NCBI GenBank assembly: GCA_037013495.1
Contig: CM072811.1
Location: 16,436,659-16,500,658 of the forward strand
Origin: Hippophae tibetana
Lineage: Eukaryota > Streptophyta > Magnoliopsida > Rosales > Elaeagnaceae
Direction: 5' to 3'
Length of the DNA stretch: 64,000 nucleotides
Below are positions 31,770 to 43,432 of this stretch, one piece after another. Positions within the stretch are counted from its first letter, which is position 1, and each line of letters begins with the position of its first letter. The notes under the pieces are model-generated. The model worked only from the letters and a program-made list of their open reading frames with translations. It was not told the origin of the DNA and did no database searches. Both the position numbers and the translations under genes were made by a program.

Positions 31770-33690
31770 TGTGGTGCTTTCTGTCAATTTTCTATAAGTC
31801 AAGAGGAAGAAATTCAATCAGAGGGAATGGACATGGCAGAATGGACTACCGAGGTAGATCAAAGGACAAGAGATCCAAATCTAGAAATCCTGATAATTCT
31901 CATATCTCAAAGACTATCGAGTGTTGGAATTTTGTGAGAACCGGGTACTACAAAAATTAATGCAAGAGTGTACCAAAGGACAAACAAGTGAAGGCAGAGG
32001 AAAATGTTACTTCCACCTCAGGAAGAGATGATGCATTGATATGCTCTTTGGAGAGCAAGGAAGAATCTTAGGTGTTAAAATCTAGTGCATCGTTCCATGA
32101 TACTTCACAGAAAGAATTCTTCGAAAAATACATCCCCGAAAACCTTGGAAAGGTAAATCTTTGGGATGATTAACCATGTGCTATTATTGGCAAAAGGGTA
32201 GTGAAGATTAAGTAGAATAGGTTTGTTTGGGAACTGAAGGATGTCAGGCATATTCTGGACCTAAGAAGGAACTTAATCTCAATAGGGAAGTTGGCTAGTG
32301 AAGGCTACATTACGATCTTCCATGGTGATGATTGGAAGATTTCAAAGGGTGTAATGATGGTTTCTGGAGGCAAGAAGAGTGGCACTCTTTACATGATAGT
32401 AGGGTCACGTTGTTCAATCATAGTTGTAGTAGGCAATGAAACACCAAGACTGTGGAACCAGAGACTAGGCCACATGGGTGAGAAGGGAATGAAGATTATG
32501 CACTCAAAGGGAAAACTTCCAGGTCTATAGTCTATGGAGATAGACATGTGCGAAGATTGCATATTTGCAAAGCAAAAGATATTCAGCTTTTAGACAAGTG
32601 GCAGAACCCCAAAGAAGGAAAGGCTAGAGCTCATTCCCTCTGATGTTTGGAAACCAACGATCGTCTCATCCATCATAAGGAAACACTACTTCGTAACTTT
32701 AATCGATGATTACTCTCGAAAGGTATGTGTTTACTTTCTAAAGCATTAAGTCTGAAGTATTTGAGGCTTTCAGAAGATGGAAAGTTATGGTTGAAAATGA
32801 GACAGGTTTGAAGATTAAAAATCTCAGAATCAACAATGGTGGTGAATATGAAGACATTGGATTTAAATATTTTTGCTATGAGTATGGGATTAGAATGGAA
32901 AGAACTATGCCAAGTATGCCTCAACACAATGGTGTAGCTGAACGTATGAACTAAATGTTGATAGAAAGATCCAAAAGCATTCATATATATTCAGGTATAT
33001 CGAAGAAATTATGGGCAAAAGTAGTCAACACGGTAGCTTAGAGCCAAAAGCATTCATAAACATTCAGTCTATTGAAGAAATTATGGGCAGAAGCAGTCAA
33101 CACAGTAGCTTATTTGATCAATCGAGGCCCATATGTTCCATTGGAGAACAGAATACCAGAAGAGGTATGAAGTAGAAAAGAGGTAAAACTATCACATCTA
33201 AAAGTTTTGGGTTATGTAGCATTTATGCATATCAGTGATTAAGGTAGGAATAAGCTTGATCCTAAATCCAAAAAATGCACTTTCATCAGCTATGGTGAGG
33301 ATGAGTTTTGCTACCACATTTGGGATGACAAAAATAAGAAAGTGATCTATAGTAGAGATGTGATTTTCAACAAAAAAAGGTGATGTATAAGGACATGCAT
33401 ATAACATACGCCAATGACACAGAGTAGAATGAATCAATATTTGCAGATGCAGATGATATCTCAGATAGTTTTGAATAGAATCAATTGTCACAAGTACTCA
33501 GCAAGAGGAACTTGTTGGACGGAGCAATACGCAACAGTCTGACACACCACAGTCTCCTACTCCAGCTTCTGTACTGAGAAGACCTTCTCAATCTCATGTG
33601 CCTAACAGAAGATACATGAAATATATGTTGTTGATTGATGGAGAGGAGCCTGAATGCTAGGATGAAGCTTGTCAGACTCAAGATTCCAGC
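31770..33690 (+). pseudogene. Copia gag-pre-integrase / integrase / RT start
   Basis: Words in order: WELKDVRHILDLRRNLISIG (32230-32290), IFHGDDWKISKG and GGKKSGTLYM (32320-32395), WNQRLGHMGEKGMKIMHSKG (32455-32512), the GAG-pre-integrase histidine region; CEDCIFAKQK (32549-32578), zinc-finger cysteines; FVTLIDDYSRKVCVYFLKH (32692-32745); NNGGEYE near 32835, where the catalytic DNGGE has Asn for Asp; MPQHNGVAER (32917-32946); EPECYDEAC-like RT start near 33650 with a stop for Tyr/Cys. Many stops. A 73-bp tandem duplication lies at 32971-33112. Confidence 0.88.
32971..33112 (+). repeat. 73-bp tandem duplication inside the Copia integrase
   Basis: CCAAAAGCATTCATA...GTAGCTTA occurs at 32971-33040 and again at 33044-33112 with about nine differences. 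It duplicates the integrase stretch encoding KLWAKVVNTVA / KLWAEAVNTVA. It arose after coding constraint was lost, or marks the loss. Confidence 0.9.
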
Positions 33691-36115
33691 AAATGGGTAT
33701 TTAACCATTTCTCACAACTTTGTAGAATATGTCTAGGTCATGGTATTTAGTTTATACTATTCAATTTTCTTTTTTTTTTTCTTTCTCTCTTTTTTTTTCT
33801 TTTAGAGAGGACACATGTACAGTTTGTTCATATATTTGTTTGATATAATGAGTGGTTATTTTTTTGTTTTTCTTTTTATATTGGCTTAGCTAACCCCATA
33901 TATGTCTCTTTTTTAGAAGTCATGCATGAGGAAGGGCATATTCTTTCAATTTCTACTTAAGTCATTCAATTTCAGCAATAAAAATAAATACATGGAACTT
34001 TATTAGATGTAAAAATCTTTGCATTCAATGCAGAACTTATAGAAATCATCTAACAAGTTAAAATTGATTAGAAGAGTGTTTAAAAGAGTAAAAAAATATT
34101 ATTACCTAGAATAGGAAGATAATGACTCCAAATATTCTCATAAGGTAATATCCATTATTTGATTCCTAAACATTGATTTGGGTTTATTAAAATTTCAATA
34201 TTTTATCATGAAATATAAATTATGACAAAAACTAACTAATTATAACATTATGACATGTTCAAGAAATTAATCTAACAATGTAAAGACTTAATCATTTATT
34301 TAAAATTAAATAAAAGACATAATAATTTTGTAGGAAAAAATTTAAAATCTCATAAACCAATATAAATAAATAAAAGAACACAAAAATAAGTAAAAAAATG
34401 TAAAAATGTGAACATGTGTTTAAGAAAAAATTTAAATTAACTCAATTTTATAAGGATGTAACTTTTCTCTCCCAAAGTTAGAACTTACATTATCTTCAAT
34501 GTAATAGTTGTAAATTAAAGAGAAATATTAAAGAATATAAAAGTTATCTATTTGGTGAACTTAGTCATGTATTGATATGGAAATCAAGGTACATCCATCA
34601 TTCTATACATTTAAATTTATGTTGATAGAATACGGTGTACTTTTCACAAGTTTCAACCAACAGTTATAAAGTTAACAATTCTAAACAATATTTACATGAC
34701 AAGAAACAAAAAAAATAACATATAATAAAGACAAATTTAAAACAATAAAATAAAATAAATAATACTACTTGAAAACGATGGGTTGACTATCATCTAGCGC
34801 CATTTTAATGCCTTAGCAAGATGCTTCTTATGGGATTTTCATTTTTTATAATTTAATATACTCAATGTTTTCCTCATCATTGAGTTTATTGAAATGATAA
34901 AATCTATAGATATGACAAGTTTATCTACTTGCACTACTTATATTATTTAGCATACCCCTATACACATTAAAAATTTATCCACTTAGAGGCATAGTTGTGG
35001 GTAAAATTCACTCACTCCTAATTACAAATATAATGAATATGACATTTAAGTTAATACTTGTACTTAGATGTAACATAACATTTACCTCGTTTTTTAAATC
35101 ACCAATGGTGATATTCACAATAAAAAAATTAGAACTTTTTGAAATAACTTCGAAATTATTTTTGTGTGACACATAAAAATAGGGTTTGTACAAAAAGAAT
35201 AAAAAAGTAAAAATTTGTATAGGTCTGATTTGAACGCATTTTCTATTGTTTTAGTTTAAAAATTCATTGCATTAAAAATTGATCTCATTGTATTAAAACA
35301 AGGATCCATATACAAAAATACTAAACAAGAATAATAAAAGGTAGCAACAAATAAAAAGAAAAACCATACCACAACTCATTTTTTTTAAGACTTTAAACAA
35401 AAATGGTAAATAAGAATAATAAAAAGAAACAACAAATAAATATACCAAAAAATAAAATAAGCAAATGCAAACAAACAACAAAATAAAAGAAACAAGAAAA
35501 AAATTACTAAATAAAATAAATAACAAAAGAAATAATAAAATTAACATTGAAAAAAATAAAAAAATAACAAAAAAAGAAATAAAGTTAATAGATAAAATAA
35601 AAAAATAAAAAAGATAGTAAATAAAAAGTTAAAAAATTAGTAAATTAAAAGTTATTAAATAAATAAAAAGAATAAAAAACAAATTTTTAATTAAGTTAAA
35701 ATTTAAAAGTTGGATAGAAAAATACTAAAACGGAAAATAAATAAATTAGGTATAATATTATTTTTTGAGGTGTTTTTTTAAATCTAACTTTTTTAAAGAG
35801 ATCTCTTTGGATTTTTTTTCATTCATCGAGTTTTTTAAGCCAATTATTAAAATATATATAAATTTTTAGCTTTTTTAAAAATATTTTTTGAATGTTGTTT
35901 TAATATCTATAGTCGACCTAATAATTAAGATATTAATTTTTATTTTTTTTATTTTTAAAGATCTCTCAAATTGTTTTGACTTTTTTCAAACTTTTAGTAA
36001 ATAATCTAAAGTTATTAATAACCTTAATATTTTAATATTTTAAATAAAAATAACAATACTTTCAACACAAATGTTTTTTAAAATTTTGGTAATAAAAATA
36101 TAAAAAAGCTATTTG
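33691..36115 (-). other. Non-coding core of element E
   Basis: In element sense (minus strand) it runs A-rich near 36110-35760, then T-rich near 35750-35290, the same polarity switch as 13640-14760 of element D. At 34490 the GAGGACAATGT-type word is decayed (TTGAAGATAATGTAAGTTC). The minus ORF 35293-35547 (LFLLLF-type) is only translated T-rich repeat. Confidence 0.6.
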
Positions 36116-36136
36116 TCCTTGACAACGGTGCTAAAA
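36116..36136 (-). other. Primer-binding site of element E
   Basis: Minus-strand TTTTAGCACCGTTGTCAAGG directly beyond the LTR end (TGATCC.. on plus at 36139) aligns with TTTTTGGCGCCGTTGCCGGGGA with few differences. Confidence 0.65.
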
Positions 36137-36138
36137 CT

Positions 36139-37876
36139 TGATCCTTGCAAAGATTACCTATTATTTAGTATGATTATAGTATATCTCACAATGACATCAA
36201 AAACTTTATACGCCAAAAACAGGCGTACCAATTTTGTATGATTTATAAAATAACTTACAAATGCACAAATCATTTATAGAAAATTATAAAAATATTTTCA
36301 AGGTAAATCTAAAGAAGAATCATGTGATTTTTAAATAATTTAAAAAATTCTTAAAACAAAAAATAAAACATAAACATTTTATCACAAAGTTTGGATTTGA
36401 AGATCTAAACTAATGACATAAAAAAATAAAGATAAATTGAATAAACATTTAGGCAATTAAACATTTATCATATAGTTGAAAATTTATGGGATATATTGGC
36501 TAGTTAATTATACTTACTCAATATTAAATCGATTATTAAAAATATAAATTATGATTATTGAATCTTCCTTTTTCTATTTGAAATTATACTAAGGTAAGGA
36601 TTAATTTAGTTATTAATCAATTATCAATTATCAATTAAAGTCTTTTGATAGGGATTAGTAATTGATAGCTAACTAAATCATGTTTTATTCTTAAGAAATT
36701 AATAAACCATTTAATTGATGTTTTTGGTGAGGTTAGTGATTTAAACTCTCATCAAGATGTTTAAGTTAAGTTAATGATTTTATTTAAAAATTAACTTTCA
36801 TATTTTAAATCTATTATAAAAAAAATTCGTCAATATATTTTCCAACAAACAACATTTTTCAATTATAAATCGTATAAAAATATTTGAAATATAGTTCTCT
36901 AAATTAGATCCAGAAATTTTCATCTAACATAATAGAGTTAACTCTAAATCAAATTCAGATAATTAAATCTTAAATCTAACTCTCTTGTTTGTTATGAAAA
37001 TATTTCGTCAATATGATGAAGAAATAAAACTTAATTCATATTATAAAAATGTTTAATCTACTTTAATATTTCATAAGCGTAACAAAATTACTGATATCTC
37101 ATATTATTTATAGCCAGACATGCCTATTTTAATAAACGATCAATAAATTAATCATAACATATAAAACACTATATAAAGATAATCTGAAAAGAATACATTT
37201 AAATATACTTAACAAAAGCTCATTATTGTTTTTGTTCCAAAAAACCCTTAAACAGAATTCTTAAAACCATTTATTGAATTGAAACTTGAATTACTACATA
37301 AACTAAAATTGTTCAACTTTCAAACAAGAGAATAATTTGAAACTACTAAAAGAAAAACTAAAAAAGCTTAAGAGACTAAGAAATCAACTTAAAAATGAAA
37401 CTGTGGGATATGGATTACAATAAAATTAGGATCCTAATTATAGGTGAATGAAAGGAGAAAAATATGGATAAGATGACTAGCACCGCAACACACATTTCTT
37501 TCACTCCATGGTATACACTAGTTGTACATGACTTGGAGCTCGATCCACTACACTCAAATCACGACATACAACATTTTCACATGTGATCCACATCAATTTT
37601 GGCTCACACTGCTACATATAAAACTTCCATGTCACGGTCTACATTATTTTGAAAACTTAGTACCCTAATATTTTTTTGTACATCCTTTTCATATTTTGGA
37701 ACATAATGTAAAGCATGTAATGCTTTACATATGTTATCTTTTAAGCTTTTGAAATTGTAATAGAAGCTTTCAAATATATTCTTCAAGTGTTTGATCAATT
37801 AAATCTTTTTGAAGCTAAAATACTTTAAAAATAATAAAACATATCCTTGATTTAAAAAAAAATAGATTTGCTTAAA
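36139..37876 (-). repeat. Family S-like LTR of element E, main part
   Basis: Collinear with the minus-strand LTR at 8044-10033 but more diverged: AAATCATTTATAGAAAATTA, AACATTTTATCACAAAGTTT, ATTGAATCTTCCTTTTTC, AAACTCTCATCAAGATGTTT and ATTGAATTGAAACTTGAATT all have counterparts. The LTR is interrupted at 37876/41449 by element H; the two parts add up to about 1825 bp, the normal S length. The hairpin words near 36590-36730 have decayed. Confidence 0.7.
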
Positions 37877-38500
37877 TGATGCGGACCCTTTAGGCGAACA
37901 ACCTAGGAACCCATAAACTCAAAGGAATTGAAATGGTTGATTTGCTAAGAATGTGTTGAAGATTATCATATTAGAACTCTAAGGAAACAAAGTCCTTAAA
38001 ACCCAAATCTTAATATGCCACCAAGTATGATCACTCTCTTTGATAAGTCGAATTCAAGCATTTAATCAAGAACACAAGAAGGAAAAGTAAGAAGCTTTTT
38101 GAAATTTTCTTTTCATTAATGAATATTAGTTTTTGCCTCCAAATTACATAGCTCTTCTTATTAATAAGCAAGGAACCCTAAAAGAAAAATCGAAGACTAA
38201 AAAACTTAACATAAAAGCCCACAATTCACAAAAATAAAAATTACTAAAAATAAAAAGCACACAATTAAATAAAAGACTAAGACTTCAAATAAAAGCCCAC
38301 AATTAACTAAAATAAAATTATTAAACATAAAAAACCCATAGTTTCATAAAACAAAAATATTCCTTCCTAATTTATTCCTTGCATCCAATTTGACATTCCA
38401 AATCTATCCTTTGTGTAAGATCTTGAGAATATTTGTATGATCTTGATAATCTTTAGAATATTGGTAAATATCAACTTGGTTAGCACCTCAATCTCCATCG
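37877..38500 (-). repeat. 3' LTR of element H
   Basis: TGATGCGGACCCTTTAGGCG to CTCAATCTCCATCG on the plus strand. The last base pair of the expected CATCA end is changed to CATCG. The polypurine tract lies immediately to the right (minus-strand upstream). Confidence 0.9.
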
Positions 38501-38517
38501 TTCCCCTCCTCTTTGAA
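38501..38517 (-). other. Polypurine tract of element H
   Basis: Minus strand CAAAGAGGAGGGGAAC directly upstream of the 3' LTR: the plus-strand primer site for reverse transcription. It also encodes the last residues of the pol remnant reading (EEGND-type end). Confidence 0.8.
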
Positions 38518-38522
38518 AAGAT

Positions 38523-39767
38523 TCATCCTCGAATCTTAGCTTTGTAAGAAAGTTGATTTGGTAATGCAGATTCAGGTATGAAGTCTATTTGATGTTGTAT
38601 GCCTTGCAAAGGATGTAATCCATGGGGAATATCTTCAGGAAGGTGATCCTCAAAGTCCTGTAATAAAGATACAATGAAACTAGGCAAATATGAGTTAAGA
38701 TTGTTAGTATAAAGATAAACATCCTTGTACATAAGTAGAAGTACTTGAACTAGCACTCTTGATTTCTCTGTCATCACGAACAACCATAACCCTTTTGTTT
38801 GGACATTCAGAAGCAATATGTCCAAGTCCTTGGCACCTAAAACACTTAATATCATACGCGAGACTTAGTAGGATTTTTTTTCAGGTTTACTTTTAGGAAC
38901 AATAACTGAATTGTTTGGCTTTGCTTCACCTTTTGTTCTAAAGGAAACTTTGTTGTCCTTCCAAGTTGATTTCCACGGAGAACTAGAGGATGAATAAGAT
39001 CTTAACCTTTTGGACTTGATTTGATTCTCCACTTTAATGGCTTTGTGTAGTAGTTTTTCCATTTCTATGTAATGTTGCAATTTAATTACATCATCAATTT
39101 CCCTGTTTAATCCGGCAATGAATCTGGCCATTGTCACTTCTCTTTATTCCTCTATGTTTTCTCTAATTATAGCAACTTCCATCTCCTTATAATAATCTTC
39201 TACACTCATGGAACCTTGGACCAACCCTTGCAACTTTCTATATATATCCTTATAGTAAAGGCTAGGTATGAACCTCTTACGTACCACCAATTTCATCTCT
39301 TCCCATGACTGAATAGGTCTCTCACCATTTCTTCACCTATTGACCACCAGCTGATCACACCATATACTAGCATAATCTGTAATTTCTACGACTGGTAGCT
39401 TTACTTTCTTCTCCTCAGAGTAATTATGATAATCAAACACATTCTCAACCTTTCTTTCCCATTTCAAGTATAACTCAGGATCATTCCTTCCTTGAAAGGC
39501 CGGAATTGTCATATTTATATTGCCTATATTACTATCTTCTTTGCAGTTAGTCTTTTTATCCCATTTATAATTGGTTCTCTCTTCCACATTGGAATCAGCT
39601 TCCTCTTCCTTAAACTCGTGTCTTCTATGTCTTCTTCTATGTGATTGAGAATAGAAAGAGGATTCTAAATCATCCAACCTTACATTCATCCTTTTAAATT
39701 GGTCATGAACAGATTTGATGAAGAATTTCAAGTCAATCTCTTGTGGTTCTCCTCCTTCCTTACTCAT
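38523..39767 (-). pseudogene. Chromovirus-like gag joined to an RT fragment
   Basis: The ORF from 39767 (144 codons) holds a basic N-terminal part and the capsid words MTIPAFQGRNDPELYLKWER and YSEEKKVKLPVV. A stop at 39333 and another near 39145 interrupt the rest of capsid (YYKEMEVAIIREN-type words; then [20 protein letters not shown] in 38865-39137). In another frame, 38850-38800 encodes a CX2CX4HX4C zinc knuckle (CFRCQGLGHIASEC). The ORF 38523-38855 then ends in LPEDIPHGLHPLQGIQHQID, the start of Gypsy RT. Protease is deleted between them and pol stops after about 40 RT residues. Confidence 0.85.
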
Positions 39768-40822
39768 GTTGTCAACTTATAAAATAAAATGAGATAATCC
39801 ACGCACACCCTCACATGTTTACTCGCAAATAAGATTGTTAATACTCTTTTTTTACACTATTTTTTTCCTTTTTTTACGACACAAAGCTCACGCTAACCTC
39901 CTTTGTGTTCTCAACAAAATTAAAGAATTCAACTAATCTCAAGAAGTAACCGTTTTATGGGTAATAGTCTCAAAATTCAAAATTTTGAAAGAACTTAATG
40001 GAAAATTATGACAAAAGGAAAGTCCAAAGACGGCTCTAAAGAAAGACTCTTAACAAGGAGGACTCTAAAGAAGGACTCTTGACCAAGGAGGACTCTAAAG
40101 AAGGACTCTTGACCTAAGAGAACTCTATAAGAAGACTCTTGACCAAAGAGAACTCTATAAGAAGACTCTAGACCAAAGAAGACTCTAAAGAAAGACTCTT
40201 GGGCAGCAGGAAAAAAATAAAGGAAACCCAATTTCAACAAGAAAACAAGAATTAGATTCTTTAACAATCTACTACTATGTTCTTCTTTTCTTTTTCTTTT
40301 TTTGTATTTTTTACTTCTTCTATTGCTGCTATGAATAGAAAATTCACAAGGAAAAAAATTTGCAATCCTAATGAGCAAGAATTGAAAACAACACAAAAGT
40401 GGTGACAAATCTTTATCCCTTCGGTAAGTGGTCTAAACGACGGAATTTAGGGTCACAAAAGGTATGGAACATAGGTGAATAGTATTATAAATTATATTAA
40501 TTGAAATGAGCTTCGATTTCATATATTATATTAGTTGTTTCATTACCCGAGTGAAAATAAAGATGATTGAACATATAAAAATAAATAATCAAGAAAAAGA
40601 TTCGAAGAAGTCAAAGAAAACTACAAATCAAAATCCAAATACAAAAACAACGACCACAAGATTGAAATAAAACATAAGACTCAAAAGGACAAAATTTCTC
40701 TTCTTTTTTTGTGATTTATGACTCAAGAATGCAAAAAAAAAATTAAAGGATGATTTTTTTTTTAAAATCTAAAATTTAAAACAAAATAGATGAAGATAGA
40801 TAACCTGTTTTCAGTAACCAAG
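39768..40822 (-). other. Leader of element H with a tandem repeat
   Basis: Untranslated leader between PBS and gag. At 40029-40200 a unit of about 32 bp (ACTCTAAAGAAGGACTCTTG plus spacer) is repeated five to six times; on the minus strand it reads as repeated SFFRVLLGQE, a chance frame. The rest is AT-rich without a domain. Confidence 0.6.
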
Positions 40823-40836
40823 GCTCTGATATCAAA
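40823..40836 (-). other. Primer-binding site of element H
   Basis: On the minus strand TTTGATATCAGAGCC follows the LTR end GCATCA. It is the initiator-tRNA-Met PBS (TGGTATCAGAGCC) with one change, as used by chromoviruses and Copia elements. Confidence 0.8.
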
Positions 40837-41443
40837 TGATGCGGACCCTTTAGGCGAACAACCTAGGAACCCACGAACTCAAGGGAATTGAAACGATTGA
40901 TTTGCTAAGAAAGTGTTAAAGATTATCATATTAGAACCCTAAGAAAACAAAGTCCTTAAAACCCAAAACTTGAGACACCTCAAAGGATGATCACTCCCAT
41001 TGATAATTCGAATTCAAGCATTCAATCAAGAACATAAGAAGGCAAAACAAGAAGTTTTATGAAATTTTCTTTTCATTAATGAATATTCGTTCTTGCCTCT
41101 AAATTACATAGCTCCTCTTATTAATAAGCAAGAAACCCTAAAATAAAAAACCCTAGATGGAGCCTAATGAGCCTATTTAGTTATATATTGGGTATAATCC
41201 AACCTTAAAAAATAAAAGACTAAGACTTAAAATAAAAACTCAGAATTAACTAAAATAAAATTATTAAACATAAAAAGCCCATAGTTTCATAAAACAAAAA
41301 TATTCCTTCCTAATTTATTTCTTGCATCCAATTTGACATTCCAAATCTATCCTTTGTGTAGGATCTTAAGAATATTTGTATGATCTTGATAATCTTTAGA
41401 ATATTGGTAAACATCAACTGGGTTAGCACCTCAATCTCCATCA
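40837..41443 (-). repeat. 5' LTR of element H
   Basis: Same ends as the left LTR (TGATGCGGACCC, CTCCATCA). A middle stretch near 41150-41215 differs from the left LTR (GGAGCCTAATGAGCC against AAATCGAAGACT), reflecting an insertion/deletion or replacement after integration. Confidence 0.88.
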
Positions 41444-41448
41444 TTAAA

Positions 41449-41535
41449 TGATAGTAAAACTAAGCAAATACAAATCTATTTAATCATTTAATATGAATAA
41501 TTTATGAAATATTAAGTGTTTTTAAGCACTCATTA
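41449..41535 (-). repeat. Outer end of the element E LTR
   Basis: Beyond the second TTAAA duplication, CTATTTAATCATTTAATATG and TTTTTAAGCACTCATTA give the start of a family S LTR on the minus strand, completing the LTR interrupted at 37876. Confidence 0.75.
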
Positions 41536-42132
41536 AGCATCTATTGTCAAAGTACCAATAACTAAATGCTTGAGCCTTTAGGGTAGTGTGAACCACATTA
41601 TAATTGAGATTCTAGTCATCAGTAGTAATACCTTGATAAGACTTAAAATCATTATTGCATCATTCAATGATGTTACATCTTCATTAGTCAAAGTGATAGA
41701 AAGATTCAACATTTATTCCACATGACTTAATATATCCCAATCATGGCTAGGAGAATCTTTAAGAGAGTTGGATATGGAGAAATAAAATAGGTGAAAGAGA
41801 TAAGCTTTGTGCACTCAAAACATCAATAGTGGAATCATTAGAAATCTTAACAGTAAGAGAAGGTTTTTGGACAAAATTTGTAGTAAAAGATGAAGCATGA
41901 ATATCATGGAGCTTTAATAACTTGTCAAAAGAAGTATCTCCAACAAACCACATATTACCAACTTTACGAGATTCTTAATTTTTCTCTCGAAATCGTACAA
42001 CTGAAGGTGGATAATTTTAGCCATTTCATGTTTTTCTAGCAGACTAGACTGAAGAATTATAACTTTTGTTATATCTACTTCAACTCAAGCATGAAGCTTG
42101 GTCAGTTTAATGTTACAATCTTCCAATAAGGA
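41536..42132. other. Unassigned sequence between two LTRs
   Basis: Includes a minus ORF of 64 codons (41759-41953) with no domain I recognise, although the wider minus-strand reading has a fairly protein-like composition (SFDKLLKLHDIHASSF). It may be a scrap of a host gene or a Copia pol region; no decision possible. Confidence 0.3.
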
Positions 42133-43432
42133 ACCATTTATGGATGGGTAAATAATTAAATTGGTTAATTAAATTAATTCATTTTTTCTAAGAGATTAAA
42201 AATGAAGCATTTAAATGCCACCTTAGATGGGGTTAGACATTTTAAACTCTATTCAAGGTGTACAAATTAAACCTAAGAATTTAATTATCTGAGTATTAAT
42301 TTTCAAGTTTTAAAACCACTATTGAAAATATGTTGTCAATATATTTTTGAATAATAGTTTTTATAAAAAAAAATTGAAATAGAGGTTCACTCTAACTATT
42401 GGGCGATTGTACCAATAAATAAAAGAACACTACTCTATATCAGATCGGATAATTAAACCTTAGAATCTAATTTTTAGATTTAAGATGGTAATAAAAAATA
42501 ATATATTTCTCTTTAACATCCTTAATATAAAATCTTAAATAAAAGCAAAATCAATTTATTTTATAAAAATATTTTACCTAATATTTCGCAAGCATAACAA
42601 CATTATTTTTATATCATATTTACAAACAGCCAATCAGGTTAAATTTAATCATAAATAAATTAAACATAACATATAAGAATAAAACATAAAAAACAATTGT
42701 AAATAATTCATTTTAAAACTATAACTCAAAAGAATCCTTAGAAAACCTCCAAACGAATTTGTATTTTCATTTATTGAATCAAAAACTAGAAATTTATAAA
42801 ATCATAACTAGTTCTTCTTAAAAAGAGAAGAACTTTAAAACTAAAAAACTAAGAACTAGAGAGAAAGCTAGAAAGAGAAGAGATTTTGAGGGATTTGAGG
42901 GATGATTTTTACAATGGGGGAGAAGGTCCTTTTATAGATGAAGAAAAGGCCAAAAATGGTGGGAAAATATTTCAAAAATTGATTTTGGACGTGTTTGGAC
43001 AGGCTGGCATGCGTGTGGAGGACGAGATTTGTGGCAGATGAGTGTTGGTGTGGGTGGGACAAGCGTGACCATATGTTGGGCATGTGCTCATTACGGGAGG
43101 GTGTGTTTTGGGCCTGTGCTGGGCATATGCTGGCTATACGTGGGACATGCATGATGCACACGTGATTGGACACTTTTGTCCAATTTTCCATTTGTTTTGA
43201 CTTTTCCTCATTTTTTTCTCAACATGTTTGTGATGTATTACCTCTAGTATTTTTCTTCGAGTTTTTAAATTATTTTTTTGATCAAAAATACCTAAAAAAC
43301 AATAAAAATACCCTTGATTCTGAAAATACAAATTTATATAAAAATATGATAAAATCATACAAATATAAATCCATTTAATCAATTAAAGTACATTAAATCA
43401 TGGTAATTTGAGTGCTTTTTAAGTACTCATCA
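42133..43432 (-). repeat. Family S LTR fragment, minus orientation
   Basis: Collinear with 8500-10033: AAATGCCACCTTAGATGGGG (hairpin word, decayed), TTCTTAAAAAGAGAAGAAC, TATA-like CTTTTATAG near 42930 read on the minus strand, a GT-rich block at 42990-43160 replacing the usual GC-rich one, and the end TTTTTAAGTACTCATCA at 43432. The U5 end, about 450 bp, is absent on the left. Confidence 0.8.

Larger units (their letters stand above)
31394..33690 (+). mobile_element. Tork-like Copia element, 3'-truncated
   Basis: 5' LTR (31394-31754), PBS, a small piece of gag, then GAG-pre-integrase, integrase core and the first words of RT, ending near 33690 where sequence of element E begins. Gag is mostly deleted and protease was not recognised. 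The wording is that of the plant TNT1/Tork class. The rest of pol and the 3' LTR are absent, and the same joint truncates element E. Confidence 0.85.
37877..41443 (-). mobile_element. Element H: 3.6-kb chromovirus-like Gypsy deletion derivative
   Basis: Complete ends: LTRs 37877-38500 and 40837-41443 with TGATG...CATCA termini, 5-bp target duplication TTAAA (37872-37876 and 41444-41448), PBS (40823-40836) and polypurine tract (38501-38517). In between, minus strand, are a repeat-bearing leader, gag, and a fragment of RT. Protease, most of RT, RNase H and integrase are missing. LTRs differ noticeably by eye in the first 250 bp, so the insertion is not recent. Confidence 0.92.
33691..41535 (-). 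mobile_element. Element E: older inverted relative of element D
   Basis: Read on the minus strand: family S-like LTR (41535 down to 36139, interrupted by element H), PBS (36116-36136), AT-rich core, and post-pol type sequence down to 33691. The part 34440-34240 matches element D at 15560-15900 (TTACATTGAAGATAATGTAAGTTCTAAC, cf. D; AGTTAGTTTTTGTCATAA), and 33900-33800 matches 16250-16330. There is no coding domain. The 3' LTR is missing, the break being shared with the Copia fragment. Confidence 0.7.

Noticed and set aside
35293..35547. Hydrophobic minus-strand ORF resembling a membrane protein
   Set aside because: A translation of the T-rich low-complexity core of element E.
39995..40408. 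137-codon minus-strand ORF with SFFRVLLGQE repeats
   Set aside because: It is the translated leader tandem repeat of element H, upstream of its gag.
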